Notes: a model not told the origin generated them from the sequence alone. A stretch of DNA of 64,000 nt from Xenophilus sp. L33 (GCF_009765735.1 NZ_LMUW01000176.1:1-64000); one strand, 5' to 3'. Shown: positions 25,697 to 34,560, counted from the stretch's first letter. Program-made: numbers and translations.

Positions 25697-26518
25697 TCAG
25701 TCGCGCCGGGTTCGGCGCTGAAGCAGGCGCGTGGTCGCCTCGTACGCCAGGGTGGCTCGCCGCAGCGGGCCCAGTTCCGGATGGAGCGCGGACATCGGAG
25801 CCTCCACCGCCAGCGGCACTTCGTCGGGCAGCGCGGCCAGCAGGGCGAGCAGCGGCAGTTCGCCCTCTCCCGGCAGCAGCCGGGCACCGCGCGCCTCGTC
25901 GACGATGGCTTCCGGAGGCGGCGACCGCAAGGGCGCGTCGCACAGCTGCACGCTGCCGATCAGCCGGCGATCGATCGCTGCGACCGCCGCAGCGTCGCCG
26001 CCCGAGCGGGTCAGATGCAAGGCGTCGACCAGCACGAAGCCGTTGGGAGGGGCCGCGGAGGCGACGATCTCGACGGCGTCCTGCAGCCGGGCGACCGGCC
26101 GCCAGATCATGAATTCGACATCGAGCGACAGCCCGAAGGGCGCCGCCAGGTCGCACAACGCGGCGAAGCGCTCGATGACGCGCGTGCGCACCGGGTCGTC
26201 GACGTTGATGCACACGCGACGCGCGCCCAGTTCGGCGCCGGCCTCGAAGACGGCCGCGTAGGCGGTGACGTCGGTGTCCGCCGCGAGCCGGACCACTTCG
26301 ATGTCCGAGACCTGCACGCCTCTTTCCTGCATGCGCCGGCACATCTCGCGCAGGCCCGCGCTGCCGGCCTTCAACGGGTATTCGATGCCACCGGCCATCG
26401 GCGACACCAGGCGCAAGCCGACCGCCCGGAACCCCGCGTCGGCGGCCAGGTCGATGAGCTCCGGCGGCCCGACCTCGAGCACCGTGAGGTGGGCCAGTGA
26501 AAGCGCTGGCATCGACAT
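25697..26518 (-). CDS. Sugar phosphate isomerase/epimerase-family TIM barrel (copy 1)
   Basis: 273 residues. It opens ALSLAHLTVLEVGPPELIDL and includes SDIEVVRL, LDVEFMIWRPV with a metal-type Glu, NGFVLVDALHLTRSG with Asp and His, and VPLAVEAPM near the end. It is a clear paralogue of the protein at 31356-32225 (KLSLAHLTLIELTPPQVV, MGLEFMPWTGI, IVDAMHLDRSGG). Its start is in a TGATG overlap with the SDR stop. Two paralogues in one operon may act as a heteromer or on successive intermediates. It differs from the QuiC-like protein at 3183-3998. Confidence 0.7.
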   Translation of the reverse strand: MSMPALSLAHLTVLEVGPPELIDLAADAGFRAVGLRLVSPMAGGIEYPLKAGSAGLREMCRRMQERGVQVSDIEVVRLAADTDVTAYAAVFEAGAELGARRVCINVDDPVRTRVIERFAALCDLAAPFGLSLDVEFMIWRPVARLQDAVEIVASAAPPNGFVLVDALHLTRSGGDAAAVAAIDRRLIGSVQLCDAPLRSPPPEAIVDEARGARLLPGEGELPLLALLAALPDEVPLAVEAPMSALHPELGPLRRATLAYEATTRLLQRRTRRD

Positions 26519-27261
26519 CAGTAGGTGGCGCGGCCGCCAGTGAGGTCGAAGGCGGCGCCGGTCGAGAAGGAGCACTCCTCGGTCGACAGCCAGGCCACCA
26601 TCGAGGCGACCTCCTCCGGCTTGCCCGGCCGGCCGAGCGGGATCTTGGCCAGCACGAAGGCTCGCGCATCCGGCGTCATCTTCTGCAGCATGTCGGACTC
26701 GATCGCCGCCGGCGTCACGCAGTTGACCCGGATCTCGGTGTCCGCCAGTTCCTTGGCCAGCGACTTGGTGAGCGCGATGACGCCGGCCTTCGATGCGCCG
26801 TACGCACCCTGGTTCGGATTGCCTTCTTTTCCGCCGACCGACGACAGGTTGACGATCCGCCCGTGACGCGCCTCGCGCAGGTACTTCACGGTGGCCCGGC
26901 AGCAGAGGAAGACGCCGGTGAGGTTGATCTCGATCACCTGCCGCCAGCCGTCCAGCGGATAGGTCTCGACCGGCCCGATCGGGCCGTTGATGCCGGCCGC
27001 GTTGACCAGCACGTCGATCGAGCCGAAGCGCGCATGCGCCTCGGACGCGGCCGCCTCGATGCTCTGCAGGTCCGTCACGTCGACGCGCGAGGCCAGGCCG
27101 CCGCCCACGCTTTGCACCGCAGCCTCTGCGGCTTCGCCATTGACGTCCCACAGGACGATCCTGGCGCCCGAGGCCGCGAAACGCCGCGCGATCGCCAGGC
27201 CGATGGCGCCCGAGCCGCCGGTGACGACGCAGACCCGGTCCTTCAAGTCGAATTGATTCAT
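26518..27261 (-). CDS. SDR family oxidoreductase
   Basis: 247 residues: TGGSGAIG, NAAG, the catalytic YGASK, and VNCVTPAAIESDML, ending FSTGAAFDLTGGRATY. Asp after strand 2 (VLWDVNGE) suggests NAD. It begins within the stop of the FAD dehydrogenase gene (ATGA) and ends in the start of the TIM-barrel gene, so expression is tightly coupled. It probably oxidises a hydroxyl of the pathway substrate. Confidence 0.85.
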   Translation of the reverse strand: MNQFDLKDRVCVVTGGSGAIGLAIARRFAASGARIVLWDVNGEAAEAAVQSVGGGLASRVDVTDLQSIEAAASEAHARFGSIDVLVNAAGINGPIGPVETYPLDGWRQVIEINLTGVFLCCRATVKYLREARHGRIVNLSSVGGKEGNPNQGAYGASKAGVIALTKSLAKELADTEIRVNCVTPAAIESDMLQKMTPDARAFVLAKIPLGRPGKPEEVASMVAWLSTEECSFSTGAAFDLTGGRATY

Positions 27262-29012
27262 TGCCGATGCTCCATTGCTGCTGCGGCGCTTTGCACCGAC
27301 TGCGCCGCCTTGACCGCGGCATAGGCGAATGCGATGGCGGGCCCGAGGTTGATGCCCGGGCCGGGATAGGCACCGGCCATGACCGACTGCATATCGTTGC
27401 CGATCGCGAACAGCCCGTCGATCGGTGCGTTCCCGGCCATGACGCGGGCCTGCTCGTCCGTCACCAGGCCGGTGCTCGCGCCGATGTCGCCCGGATAGAG
27501 GCGAATGGCATAGAACGGTGCATGCGCGACTTCGCCCAAGGTGGGATTGGGTTGGACCGTCGCGTCGCCGAGGTTCTTCTCGTAGACGGTCGAGCCGCGG
27601 TGGAAGTCCTCGTCGATGCCGCTGCGCGCGAAGGTGTTCATGCGCCGCACCGAGCGCTGCAGGCCGCTCGCGTCGATGTCGAGCTTGCGCGCGAGTTCGG
27701 CCAGGCTCGGCGCCTCGACCAGGTAGCCGCTGCGAAGGAAGGCGTCGAGGCCGCGCCCTCCGGGCCGGACCATGCCGAGCCCGTACTTCACCAGCGCCAT
27801 ACGGTCCGCGATCAGGAAGGCCGGGATGCTGCTTCCGTCCGCGTTGGCCTCGATCATCCGCTTGCCGAAGAGATGGTAGGAGGAGCTTTCGTTGAGGAAG
27901 CGGTGGCCCGCGCGACTCACCACCAGGGTGCCCGGCTTGGCGCGGTCGAGCACGAAATGCGGAAAGACCGCGGTGCTCCCGTCCTTGCGCTGTTGCACCG
28001 ACACCGGTGCCCAGAAGGCGCTGCTCACCTGCGCGTCGCCGAAGCGGGCACCCAGCGCGAGGGCCTGCGCCTGGAGTTCGCCGGTCGACGTCGGCGCGCG
28101 CGGCGAATGCGTCACGTCCGGCGAGATGAACCTGGCGCGGAATTCGGGATGGCCGTTGAACCCGCCCGAAGCGAGGATCACGCCCAGACGTGCCGAGACC
28201 TTGCGCGGCGGCGCGCTCGCGACCGAGACCGTCACGCCGGCCACGCGACCATTCACTTCGTCGAGGCTCGAGACGTTCGCCTTCGTCCAGATCGGAACGC
28301 CTCGCTGCAGCAACGAAAGAAGCAGCCGCCCCACGAGTCCGTTGCCCATCACGAGCCGCGTGCCGCGCGGATGCCGCAGCCGGTCGCGCAAGTGGCGCCA
28401 GATTAGCCGCGTCGAATAGGCCAGCGAAGGCCATGAACGCGACAGCTTCAGCAGGTGGCCGATGTCGGTGCGGTCGACCATCATGCCGCCGAGCACCGTG
28501 AACTCGGGGATCGGCGCACGCACCAGTTCGAAGGCATCGCCGAGCAGCCGCCCGTCGAAGGGCAGCGATTCCAGCACGCGGCCCGAGGTGGTCGAGCCTT
28601 CGAGGCTCGACAGGTAGTCCGGGTGGTAGGCGAAGGCGCGCAACCGCACTTCCGACTCGGCCTGCAAGACACGGATGGCTTCGGCGCCCTGCCTCAGGAA
28701 AGCGTTGCGCAGGCGCTCCGGACTGCGGCCCTCGGTGGCCAGTTCGAGGTAGCGCGCGGCCTTCTCGGGCGTGTCGCCGGAGCCATCGGCGAGTTGCGTG
28801 TTCGGCACCCAGACGGCGCCGGCCGACAGGGCGGTGGTGCCGCCGACCCATTCGGTCCGCTCCAGAAGCAGGACCTTCAGGCCGTCGATCGCGGCGAAGA
28901 GCGCGGCCGACATGCCGGCACAGCCGGCGCCGACCACGATCAGGTCGTAGCTGTCGTCGCCGCGGCCGTTCGCGGGCGGTTGCCGGGAAGACCGGGAAGA
29001 TGATGGACTCAT
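27258..29012 (-). CDS. FAD-dependent dehydrogenase, KstD/fumarate-reductase-like
   Basis: 584 residues from the ATG at 29012. The dinucleotide-binding segment YDLIVVGAGCAGMSAAL is near residue 22, followed by LLLERTEWVGGTTALSAG. The C-terminal FAD cap is LFAIGNDMQSVMAGAYPGPG, then NLGPAIAFAY. Length and layout fit the 3-ketosteroid-dehydrogenase-like branch of FAD_binding_2, which introduces a C=C next to a ring ketone. The truncated protein at 3-905 is a paralogue. It sits between GMC and SDR genes, consistent with stepwise oxidation of an alicyclic ring; the actual substrate is not known. Confidence 0.82.
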   Translation of the reverse strand: MSPSSSRSSRQPPANGRGDDSYDLIVVGAGCAGMSAALFAAIDGLKVLLLERTEWVGGTTALSAGAVWVPNTQLADGSGDTPEKAARYLELATEGRSPERLRNAFLRQGAEAIRVLQAESEVRLRAFAYHPDYLSSLEGSTTSGRVLESLPFDGRLLGDAFELVRAPIPEFTVLGGMMVDRTDIGHLLKLSRSWPSLAYSTRLIWRHLRDRLRHPRGTRLVMGNGLVGRLLLSLLQRGVPIWTKANVSSLDEVNGRVAGVTVSVASAPPRKVSARLGVILASGGFNGHPEFRARFISPDVTHSPRAPTSTGELQAQALALGARFGDAQVSSAFWAPVSVQQRKDGSTAVFPHFVLDRAKPGTLVVSRAGHRFLNESSSYHLFGKRMIEANADGSSIPAFLIADRMALVKYGLGMVRPGGRGLDAFLRSGYLVEAPSLAELARKLDIDASGLQRSVRRMNTFARSGIDEDFHRGSTVYEKNLGDATVQPNPTLGEVAHAPFYAIRLYPGDIGASTGLVTDEQARVMAGNAPIDGLFAIGNDMQSVMAGAYPGPGINLGPAIAFAYAAVKAAQSVQSAAAAMEHRQ

Positions 29013-29028
29013 GGGTTTCGGCAGCGGT

Positions 29029-30651
29029 TCAGTGGGCATGGGCGTGGGCGCGGGCATTCGCATCGGCAAGCAGCAAGGCGGCGCCCTTCTCGGCCACCAT
29101 GATCGTCGGCGCATTCGAATTGCCGGAGGTGCAGCTCGGCAGGATCGAGGCGTCGATCACACGCAGGCCCTCGACGCCGCGCACCCGCAATTGCGGATCG
29201 ACCACCGACTGCGCATCGCCGCCCATGCGGCAGGTGCCGACCATGTGATAGCCGGAGACGCCCGTCGCCACCGCGTAGTCGAGCAGCGCAGTGTCGGAAG
29301 CGACTTGCGCGCCAGGCAGCGTTTCCTGGATGCCCCATCGGCGCAGCGCCGGCTGCGCGAAGATGCGCCGCGCCAGCTTGAGACCCGACAGAAGTGCCGC
29401 ACGGTCGCCCGGCTCGGCCAGGTAGTTGGGCGTGATCGCCGGTGCCTGCGCGGCGTCCGCGCTGCGCGCCATGACCGAGCCGCTGCTCTGCGGGTAGGAC
29501 TGGTAGACGGCGATGGTCATCCCGCCCTGCTTCTCCAGCTCGTAGGTGCCGGGCTCGAAGCTGGCCGGCGCGAAGCTCAGCTGGAGGTCCGGCGAGTCGC
29601 GTTCTTCATTGCTTCGCGCGAAGGCCGCGCAGGTGCTTGCGCCGAGCGTCAGCAGGCCGCGTCCACCCAACGCATAGCGCAGCAGTTCCGGGACCAGCGC
29701 CAGCCCGTGGGTGCGTTCGTTCAGGGTCCCGACGCCTTCGACCCGCTGCGTCAGGCGCACCGAATAGTGGTCGCGAAGGTTGGCACCGACAGCGGCGCAG
29801 TCGACCTTGACCGGGATGTCCAGCGACTGCAGCAGCGGCGCCGGGCCGATGCCCGACAGCTGCAGCAGGTGCGGCGAACGGAAGCTGCCGCAGGACACGA
29901 TCACCTCCCGGCTGGCCTTCACGCGCAGGACGCGGCTGCCGGCCCGAAGCTCGGCGCCGATCGCGCGCGTGCCGTCGAACAGCACCCGCTGCGCCAGCGC
30001 TTCCGTCATCACCTCGAGGTTCGGCCGGCTGCGGGCCACCCGAAGGTAGGTCTGGCCGGGGCCGCCACGGTAGCGTCCCTGGCGGTTCTGGTGGAAGGCT
30101 GCCGCGCCCTCACGCTCGCCCGGCACATTCAGCGTCTTGCGCACGGTCAGGCCTTCCTCGCCGCAGGCCGCGAGGAAGGCCTCGCTCAGCGCGTGCGATT
30201 CGAGGAAGGTCGACACCGGCAGCGGCTTTTGCGGGTCCGCGCCATCGACGTTCTCGATCTTCTCGTAGAAGGGCAGCACGTCTTCGAAGGACCAGCCTTC
30301 GCATCCCTGCGCGACCCAGGCCCGATGCTCGGTCGGCGCCGATCGCACGTAGAGAATGCCGTTCATCGAGCCGGTGCCGCCGCGCATCTTGCCCTGCGGG
30401 AAGCCGATGACGCGGCCGCTCTCGGTGGGCTCCGAGCGGTAGCGCCAGCTCAGCTGCGGGTTCTCGATCAATCGAAGGAAGCCGGCGGGAATGTGGATGA
30501 ACGGGTTGCGGTCGGCCGGGCCGGCGTCGACCAGGAGCACGCTGAAGCGGCCGTTTTCGGAGAGGCGGTTGGCCAGCACGCAGCCCGCGCTGCCGGCGCC
30601 CAGGATGACGTAGTCGACCTGGCGGTCCCATGTCGCTTCGGAGGTATTCAT
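29029..30651 (-). CDS. GMC-family oxidoreductase (choline/alcohol dehydrogenase-like)
   Basis: 540 residues. The FAD motif VDYVILGAGSAGCVLANRL comes first, then LLVDAGP and GKMRGGTGSMNGILYVR (GMC signature 1). The C-terminal active-site region has GYHMVGTCRMG, with the His typical of GMC enzymes, and RVIDASILPSCTSGNSNAPT. It oxidises alcohols or sugars with FAD. It has no signal peptide, so it is cytoplasmic. It is the third gene of the operon, 16 nt upstream of the FAD dehydrogenase. Confidence 0.87.
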   Translation of the reverse strand: MNTSEATWDRQVDYVILGAGSAGCVLANRLSENGRFSVLLVDAGPADRNPFIHIPAGFLRLIENPQLSWRYRSEPTESGRVIGFPQGKMRGGTGSMNGILYVRSAPTEHRAWVAQGCEGWSFEDVLPFYEKIENVDGADPQKPLPVSTFLESHALSEAFLAACGEEGLTVRKTLNVPGEREGAAAFHQNRQGRYRGGPGQTYLRVARSRPNLEVMTEALAQRVLFDGTRAIGAELRAGSRVLRVKASREVIVSCGSFRSPHLLQLSGIGPAPLLQSLDIPVKVDCAAVGANLRDHYSVRLTQRVEGVGTLNERTHGLALVPELLRYALGGRGLLTLGASTCAAFARSNEERDSPDLQLSFAPASFEPGTYELEKQGGMTIAVYQSYPQSSGSVMARSADAAQAPAITPNYLAEPGDRAALLSGLKLARRIFAQPALRRWGIQETLPGAQVASDTALLDYAVATGVSGYHMVGTCRMGGDAQSVVDPQLRVRGVEGLRVIDASILPSCTSGNSNAPTIMVAEKGAALLLADANARAHAHAH

Positions 30652-30655
30652 GTGA

Positions 30656-31333
30656 TCAGACAGGCGCGCGCAATTGGAAGCCGAGTTGGTAGGCCGCGAA
30701 GTCGATCGACGCAGCGCCGGCGGCGGTGGCGAGCGCTTCGATGCGACCGGCTTCGCGCTCGAGCGTGGCGAGGTCGACGGCTTCGACGATCCAGACGAAG
30801 TCGAAGGCGGTCTGCGACGGCGGCGGCCGGATGGCGGTCTCGCCGGTCGGTGCGTTCGCCAGCGCCGCCTGGTGGCTTCCGAGGTGCACCGAGGTCACGC
30901 CGGGCAGGTCGAAGACCTTGAACGAGGCGACGGCCAGGTCGACGCGCGACGCCTGCGAGGCCTCGGCATCGATCCTGATGCGCAACGTCGCCACGGCACC
31001 GGCCGTGCCGTCGCCCAGCGACACCACGGTCTCGCAGGCGCCGCGCAGGAAGTTCGTCATCGATGGCTGCACGCGGTTCGACCAATCCGTCGGTGCATTG
31101 AGCCGCGCCAGGTAGCCCGGCGAGCGGAAGGTCTCGATGTGCGCCAGTTCGTAGAGCGTGAAGCACACGTGCGGCGACTGCTTCCAGTTCATGTAGCGGC
31201 TGCCGCGCAGGAAGCCGGGCACGCCCAGGCGCTCCGGCATGTGTTCTTCGGTGTGCCAGCGCTCGAATTCGGATTCGGAGCCGGCGATGAGGTCGTGCCA
31301 GATGACGATGAAGGCTGTGCCGCGCAAGGACAT
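30656..31333 (-). CDS. EthD/Dabb-like protein
   Basis: 225 residues from the ATG at 31333 (GGAAC upstream). The N-terminal half has FIVIWHDLIAGSESEFERWH and EEHMPERLGVPGFLRGSRY, a ferredoxin-like EthD pattern with the WH-x-EEHMPER motif. The second half (VFDLPGVTSVHLGSHQAAL, FVWIVEAVD) looks like a diverged repeat. It corresponds in position and size to the tandem EthD protein at 902-1618 of the first catabolic operon. The function is unknown. Confidence 0.65.
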   Translation of the reverse strand: MSLRGTAFIVIWHDLIAGSESEFERWHTEEHMPERLGVPGFLRGSRYMNWKQSPHVCFTLYELAHIETFRSPGYLARLNAPTDWSNRVQPSMTNFLRGACETVVSLGDGTAGAVATLRIRIDAEASQASRVDLAVASFKVFDLPGVTSVHLGSHQAALANAPTGETAIRPPPSQTAFDFVWIVEAVDLATLEREAGRIEALATAAGAASIDFAAYQLGFQLRAPV

Positions 31334-31355
31334 GCGTGTGTTCCGGTGAGACGTT

Positions 31356-32225
31356 CTAGACGAGAGGCGAGTCGACACCCGACTTCAGGGCGGCGGCCCG
31401 GGCCAGCACCGCTTCGGTGGCCTGTTTCAGCATACGCGCGCGTGGGAGGGGCTCCAGCAGGCCGTCCAGGCCATGCATCGGCACCTCGATCGAGATCGTG
31501 CTGCCCTCCGGGATGGCGGCCACCATCGCCACCAGGTCGAGGCCGCCCGCGCCGGGTGGCAGCCGCGCGCGGCGCGCCTGGAAGATCAGGCCCCGGTCGT
31601 CGGTAGGCCGCTCGGCCGGCGCATCGCAGATCTGGAAGTAGGTCTGCATCGAGGCCGGCAGGGTGCCGATGTCGGCGGCCGACCCGCCGGATCGGTCGAG
31701 ATGCATCGCGTCGACGATCACGCCGCCTTGCCCCGCGGCGGCCACCACGCGCCGGGCCGAATGCAGGTCCTTGATGCCGGTCCACGGCATGAATTCGAGG
31801 CCCATCGAAACGCCGTAGGGCCGGCCGAGCTCGCACAACTGCGCGAAGCGCTCGGCGATCGCGCCCTCGTCCGTGCTGTCGCCGGCCACCAGCATGTAGC
31901 GCGCACCGAGTTCGCCGGCGCATTCGAGCAAGGCCTCGTACGCGGCGATGCGGCTGTCGGGCAGGAGCCGGACGATCTCGACGTCATGCACGCCCACGCC
32001 GAGGTCGCGCATGCGGGCGAGGGTCTCGCGCTTCATCGGCGTGTTGCCGATCATCGGGTGCTGCGCCTCGCCGGGTGCGACCGGCGCCAGTCGGAGATTG
32101 ACGGAGGTGAAGCCGGCCGCCGCTGCCGTTTCGACGACTTGCGGCGGGGTCAGTTCGATCAGAGTGAGGTGCGCGAGAGACAGCTTCGGCGCGCTCGGCG
32201 CGGCCCGCGGGATTCGTTCTTGCAA
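31356..32225 (-). CDS. Sugar phosphate isomerase/epimerase-family TIM barrel (copy 2)
   Basis: 289 residues from a TTG at 32225; no in-frame ATG exists upstream, and GGA lies 7 nt before. Shared landmarks with the protein at 25697-26518: SLAHLTLIELTPPQ, HDVEIVRLLPDS, MGLEFMPWTGI, IVDAMHLDRSGG and ISIEVPMHGL. The metal-ligand candidates Glu (LEFMPW), Asp/His (VDAMHLD) and Glu (IEVPM) are all kept. It is the first gene of the catabolic operon, just downstream of the operator at 32272-32295. Confidence 0.7.
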   Translation of the reverse strand: MQERIPRAAPSAPKLSLAHLTLIELTPPQVVETAAAAGFTSVNLRLAPVAPGEAQHPMIGNTPMKRETLARMRDLGVGVHDVEIVRLLPDSRIAAYEALLECAGELGARYMLVAGDSTDEGAIAERFAQLCELGRPYGVSMGLEFMPWTGIKDLHSARRVVAAAGQGGVIVDAMHLDRSGGSAADIGTLPASMQTYFQICDAPAERPTDDRGLIFQARRARLPPGAGGLDLVAMVAAIPEGSTISIEVPMHGLDGLLEPLPRARMLKQATEAVLARAAALKSGVDSPLV

Positions 32226-32271
32226 GGTATTTCCAGAGCCGCAGACCGGTTCGACCCAGCGGCAAATTTCA

Positions 32272-32295
32272 TTGACTAACTAGTAGGTTAGTCAA
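32272..32295. promoter_or_regulatory. Perfect 9-bp inverted repeat, probable TetR operator
   Basis: Arms TTGACTAAC (32272-32280) and GTTAGTCAA (32287-32295) are exact complements with the 6-nt spacer TAGTAG. It lies between the minus-strand catabolic operon (start 32225) and the plus-strand tetR gene (start 32449). If the minus promoter uses the TATAAA at 32315-32310, the operator would sit just downstream of the transcription start, a repressing position. Confidence 0.7.
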
Positions 32296-32309
32296 AGTGA
32301 AAGGAAGTC

Positions 32310-32326
32310 TTTATAGGGTTAACCCT
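32310..32326 (-). promoter_or_regulatory. Putative minus-strand promoter: palindrome plus TATAAA
   Basis: On the minus strand the 12-bp palindrome AGGGTTAACCCT (32326-32315) shares its last T with the -10-like hexamer TATAAA (32315-32310). The same geometry (AGGGAAAACCCT joined to TATAAT) precedes the small gene at 48414-48566. No good -35 hexamer is seen, so an activator bound at the palindrome may be needed. Confidence 0.45.
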
Positions 32327-32448
32327 TGGTTGTTGTCGCAAGTCAAGCCCATGCACCACCGTCGCCGGCCACGGATCCAAACGTCTACAGTCGGGCCTGT
32401 TCCTGCCGCCGGGAACATCACCTTCGCCCGGGAATCCGCGGGTATCCG

Positions 32449-33153
32449 ATGACCATGAACGACACGAACCACGCAGCCACCGAACGCAAGAAGGTCAATC
32501 AGCGAGACCTGGCCGCCGACAGGACGAAGAGCGAAATCCTCGCCGTCGCGACCGAGGAATTCGCGACGAACGGCTTCACGGGCGCGCGCGTCGACGCCAT
32601 TGCCGAGCGCATCCGCACGTCGAAGGCGATGATCTATTACTACTTCGGCAGCAAGGACGGCCTCTACATCGCGGTGATGGAGAACGTCTATTCATCGATC
32701 CGCGAAGCCGAGGAAAACATCCAGCTCGACCACGACGGTCCAGCGCGGCAGACCCTGCGCACCTACATCGAAAGCACCTTCGAATACCACGAGCGCTTTC
32801 CGATGTTCAGCCGGATCATCAGCATCGAGAACATCAACAACGCCGCGTTCCTGAAGATGTCGCAGAGCATCAAGGCGAAGAACCGGCCGGTGCTGCAAAC
32901 GCTGGAGCGCATCCTGGAGCGCGGCATCGCGGAAGGCAGCTTCCGCCCCGACATCACGCCGCTCGATCTTCACTACCTGATCAGCGCGCTGTGCATCTAC
33001 CGGGTGTCGAACCGGCAGACCTTCGGCACGATCTTCGATGTGGACTTCGCCGACGAGGCGGTTCGCGACAGGCAGCGCGAACTCGCGGTGCAAGGCGTGC
33101 TGCTGCTGCTGGCCCCGCAGAACGAGCTCTTGCCGGTGGCGCCCGCCGCCTGA
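32449..33153 (+). CDS. TetR-family transcriptional regulator
   Basis: 234 residues from the ATG at 32449. The N-terminal HTH is at about 28-75: ILAVATEEFATNGFTGARVD, then IRTSKAMIYYYFGSKDGLY, a standard TetR recognition helix. The ligand domain ends with a hydrophobic tail VLLLLAPQNELLPV. It is divergent from the catabolic operon that begins at 32225, with a perfect inverted repeat between them, so it is most likely its repressor and released by the substrate or an intermediate. Confidence 0.87.
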   Translation: MTMNDTNHAATERKKVNQRDLAADRTKSEILAVATEEFATNGFTGARVDAIAERIRTSKAMIYYYFGSKDGLYIAVMENVYSSIREAEENIQLDHDGPARQTLRTYIESTFEYHERFPMFSRIISIENINNAAFLKMSQSIKAKNRPVLQTLERILERGIAEGSFRPDITPLDLHYLISALCIYRVSNRQTFGTIFDVDFADEAVRDRQRELAVQGVLLLLAPQNELLPVAPAA

Positions 33154-33184
33154 CAATTTTTGAACAGCCGGTGAGATCGTTTGG

Positions 33185-33209
33185 GGACTGCCGTCGATCG
33201 CGGCAGTCC
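33185..33209 (+). terminator. Stem-loop after tetR
   Basis: Arms GGACTGCCG (33185-33193) and CGGCAGTCC (33201-33209) pair perfectly around a 7-nt loop. No T-tract follows, so it is a possible Rho-dependent or weak terminator, or an operator for the next gene. Confidence 0.4.
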
Positions 33210-33304
33210 TCTAAGGTCCTGCCTGCTGCGCGGACGAGACGATGAGTTTCGCGTTGCCATCGCAACGGATTCGAGCCCGGTGCTTCGAACGGAACAGGGA
33301 ACTC

Positions 33305-34471
33305 ATGAGCAAGCGCGGAATCATCCTTGCCCTTCTGCTGGGCAACTTCATCACCGCCTCGGCCGTCTTCGGACCGGCCGGCATGCTGGAGGAAATCGCC
33401 AGGCATTTCGGGATCGGCATCCAGGTGGCCGGCCTGCTGGTGTCGCTCGGCGCCGTCGTGCTCTGCATCAGTTCGCCCTTGATGACCTGGCTCACCAGCG
33501 GCATCGATCGCCGATGGCTGCTCTCGTCGACCGTCGTGCTGATCGCGCTGTCGCAGTTGGCCGCGGCGGCCAGCACATCGTGGACGGCCTTGCTGTGCGC
33601 GCGTCTGATCGGGATGGCCATCGCGGCCATCTTCACGCCGCAGGCCGCCGGCACGCTGACCGTGCTGATGAGCGAGAAGGATCGTCCCGCCGCCATCGCG
33701 ATGGCGTTCCTCGGCTACTCCATCGCCGTCGCCTTTGGCATCCCGCTGGTGTCGATCGTCGCATCGACCTACGGCTGGCGCGAAGCGCATGCCGTGCTGG
33801 GAATCCTCAGCCTCGTCGTCGCCGTGTTCCTGGCGCTGAAGCTGCCGGCCCGCGTCAAGGGCGTGCGCGTCTCGCTCTCGAGCTGGGCCGCCATCGCCAG
33901 GTCGGGGGTCCTGCGCCTCATCCTGCTCGTGACGGTTCTTTCGGGCGCGGCGCAATTCATTCTCCTGACCTACCTGAAGCCCCTGCTCGCCGCACTCACC
34001 GGGCAAGGCGCGGGCGGCATCGCCATCGACATGGTCGCGTTCGGGGTGATGACGATCGTGGGCAACATGATCGCGACCCGGATCGTCCCCGGCATCGGCG
34101 CCTATCGAACGTCGCTCGCCAGCCTGGGCGTGATGCTCGTCGGGATGACGCTGCTTTCCGTCGGCGCGGGATCGATCGTCGTCGTCACCGCCGGCCTGCT
34201 TTCATGGGGCCTCGGCTTCGCGGCCAGCAACTCGATGCAGCAGGCCCGCCTGGCGAACGTCGCGCCCGCACTCACGGCTGCATCGATTTCGTTGAACACT
34301 TCATCCATCTACATCGGGCAGGCCATCGGCGCCGGCATCGGAGGCCCGATGGTCGCGCACGGGCACCTGATGCAGATCAGCGCCGTCGCCGTCGCTTTCA
34401 TCGTGGCGGGATTGGTGGTGGCGCACGTCAGCCATCGGTGGCACGGCCGGTCGCTGAAGGCGGACTCCTGA
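33305..34471 (+). CDS. MFS transporter (DHA1/AraJ-type efflux)
   Basis: 388 residues from the ATG at 33305, with CAGGGA upstream. Landmarks: LLLGNFITASAVFGPAGMLEEIARHF, where DHA1 members often have a D/E after helix 1 (given here for position only), LGAVVLCISSPLMTWL, the motif-A-like region SGIDRRWLL, and ARLIGMAIAAIFTPQAAGTL. About twelve membrane segments are estimated. It follows tetR on the same strand by 151 nt. An exporter of a sugar or drug-like compound is the best guess. Confidence 0.78.
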   Translation: MSKRGIILALLLGNFITASAVFGPAGMLEEIARHFGIGIQVAGLLVSLGAVVLCISSPLMTWLTSGIDRRWLLSSTVVLIALSQLAAAASTSWTALLCARLIGMAIAAIFTPQAAGTLTVLMSEKDRPAAIAMAFLGYSIAVAFGIPLVSIVASTYGWREAHAVLGILSLVVAVFLALKLPARVKGVRVSLSSWAAIARSGVLRLILLVTVLSGAAQFILLTYLKPLLAALTGQGAGGIAIDMVAFGVMTIVGNMIATRIVPGIGAYRTSLASLGVMLVGMTLLSVGAGSIVVVTAGLLSWGLGFAASNSMQQARLANVAPALTAASISLNTSSIYIGQAIGAGIGGPMVAHGHLMQISAVAVAFIVAGLVVAHVSHRWHGRSLKADS

Positions 34472-34560
34472 TTCGAACACCCGCCCGGACCCATGCGACC
34501 CGGCGCGAGCATCCGTCATCTCAACTGCTTGTGATCGACTTCGCGACGCGTTCCAGAGGT

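Noticed and set aside
33185-33209. A strong intrinsic terminator after tetR
   Set aside because: The stem is good but no T-run follows, so it is only listed as a weak stem-loop.
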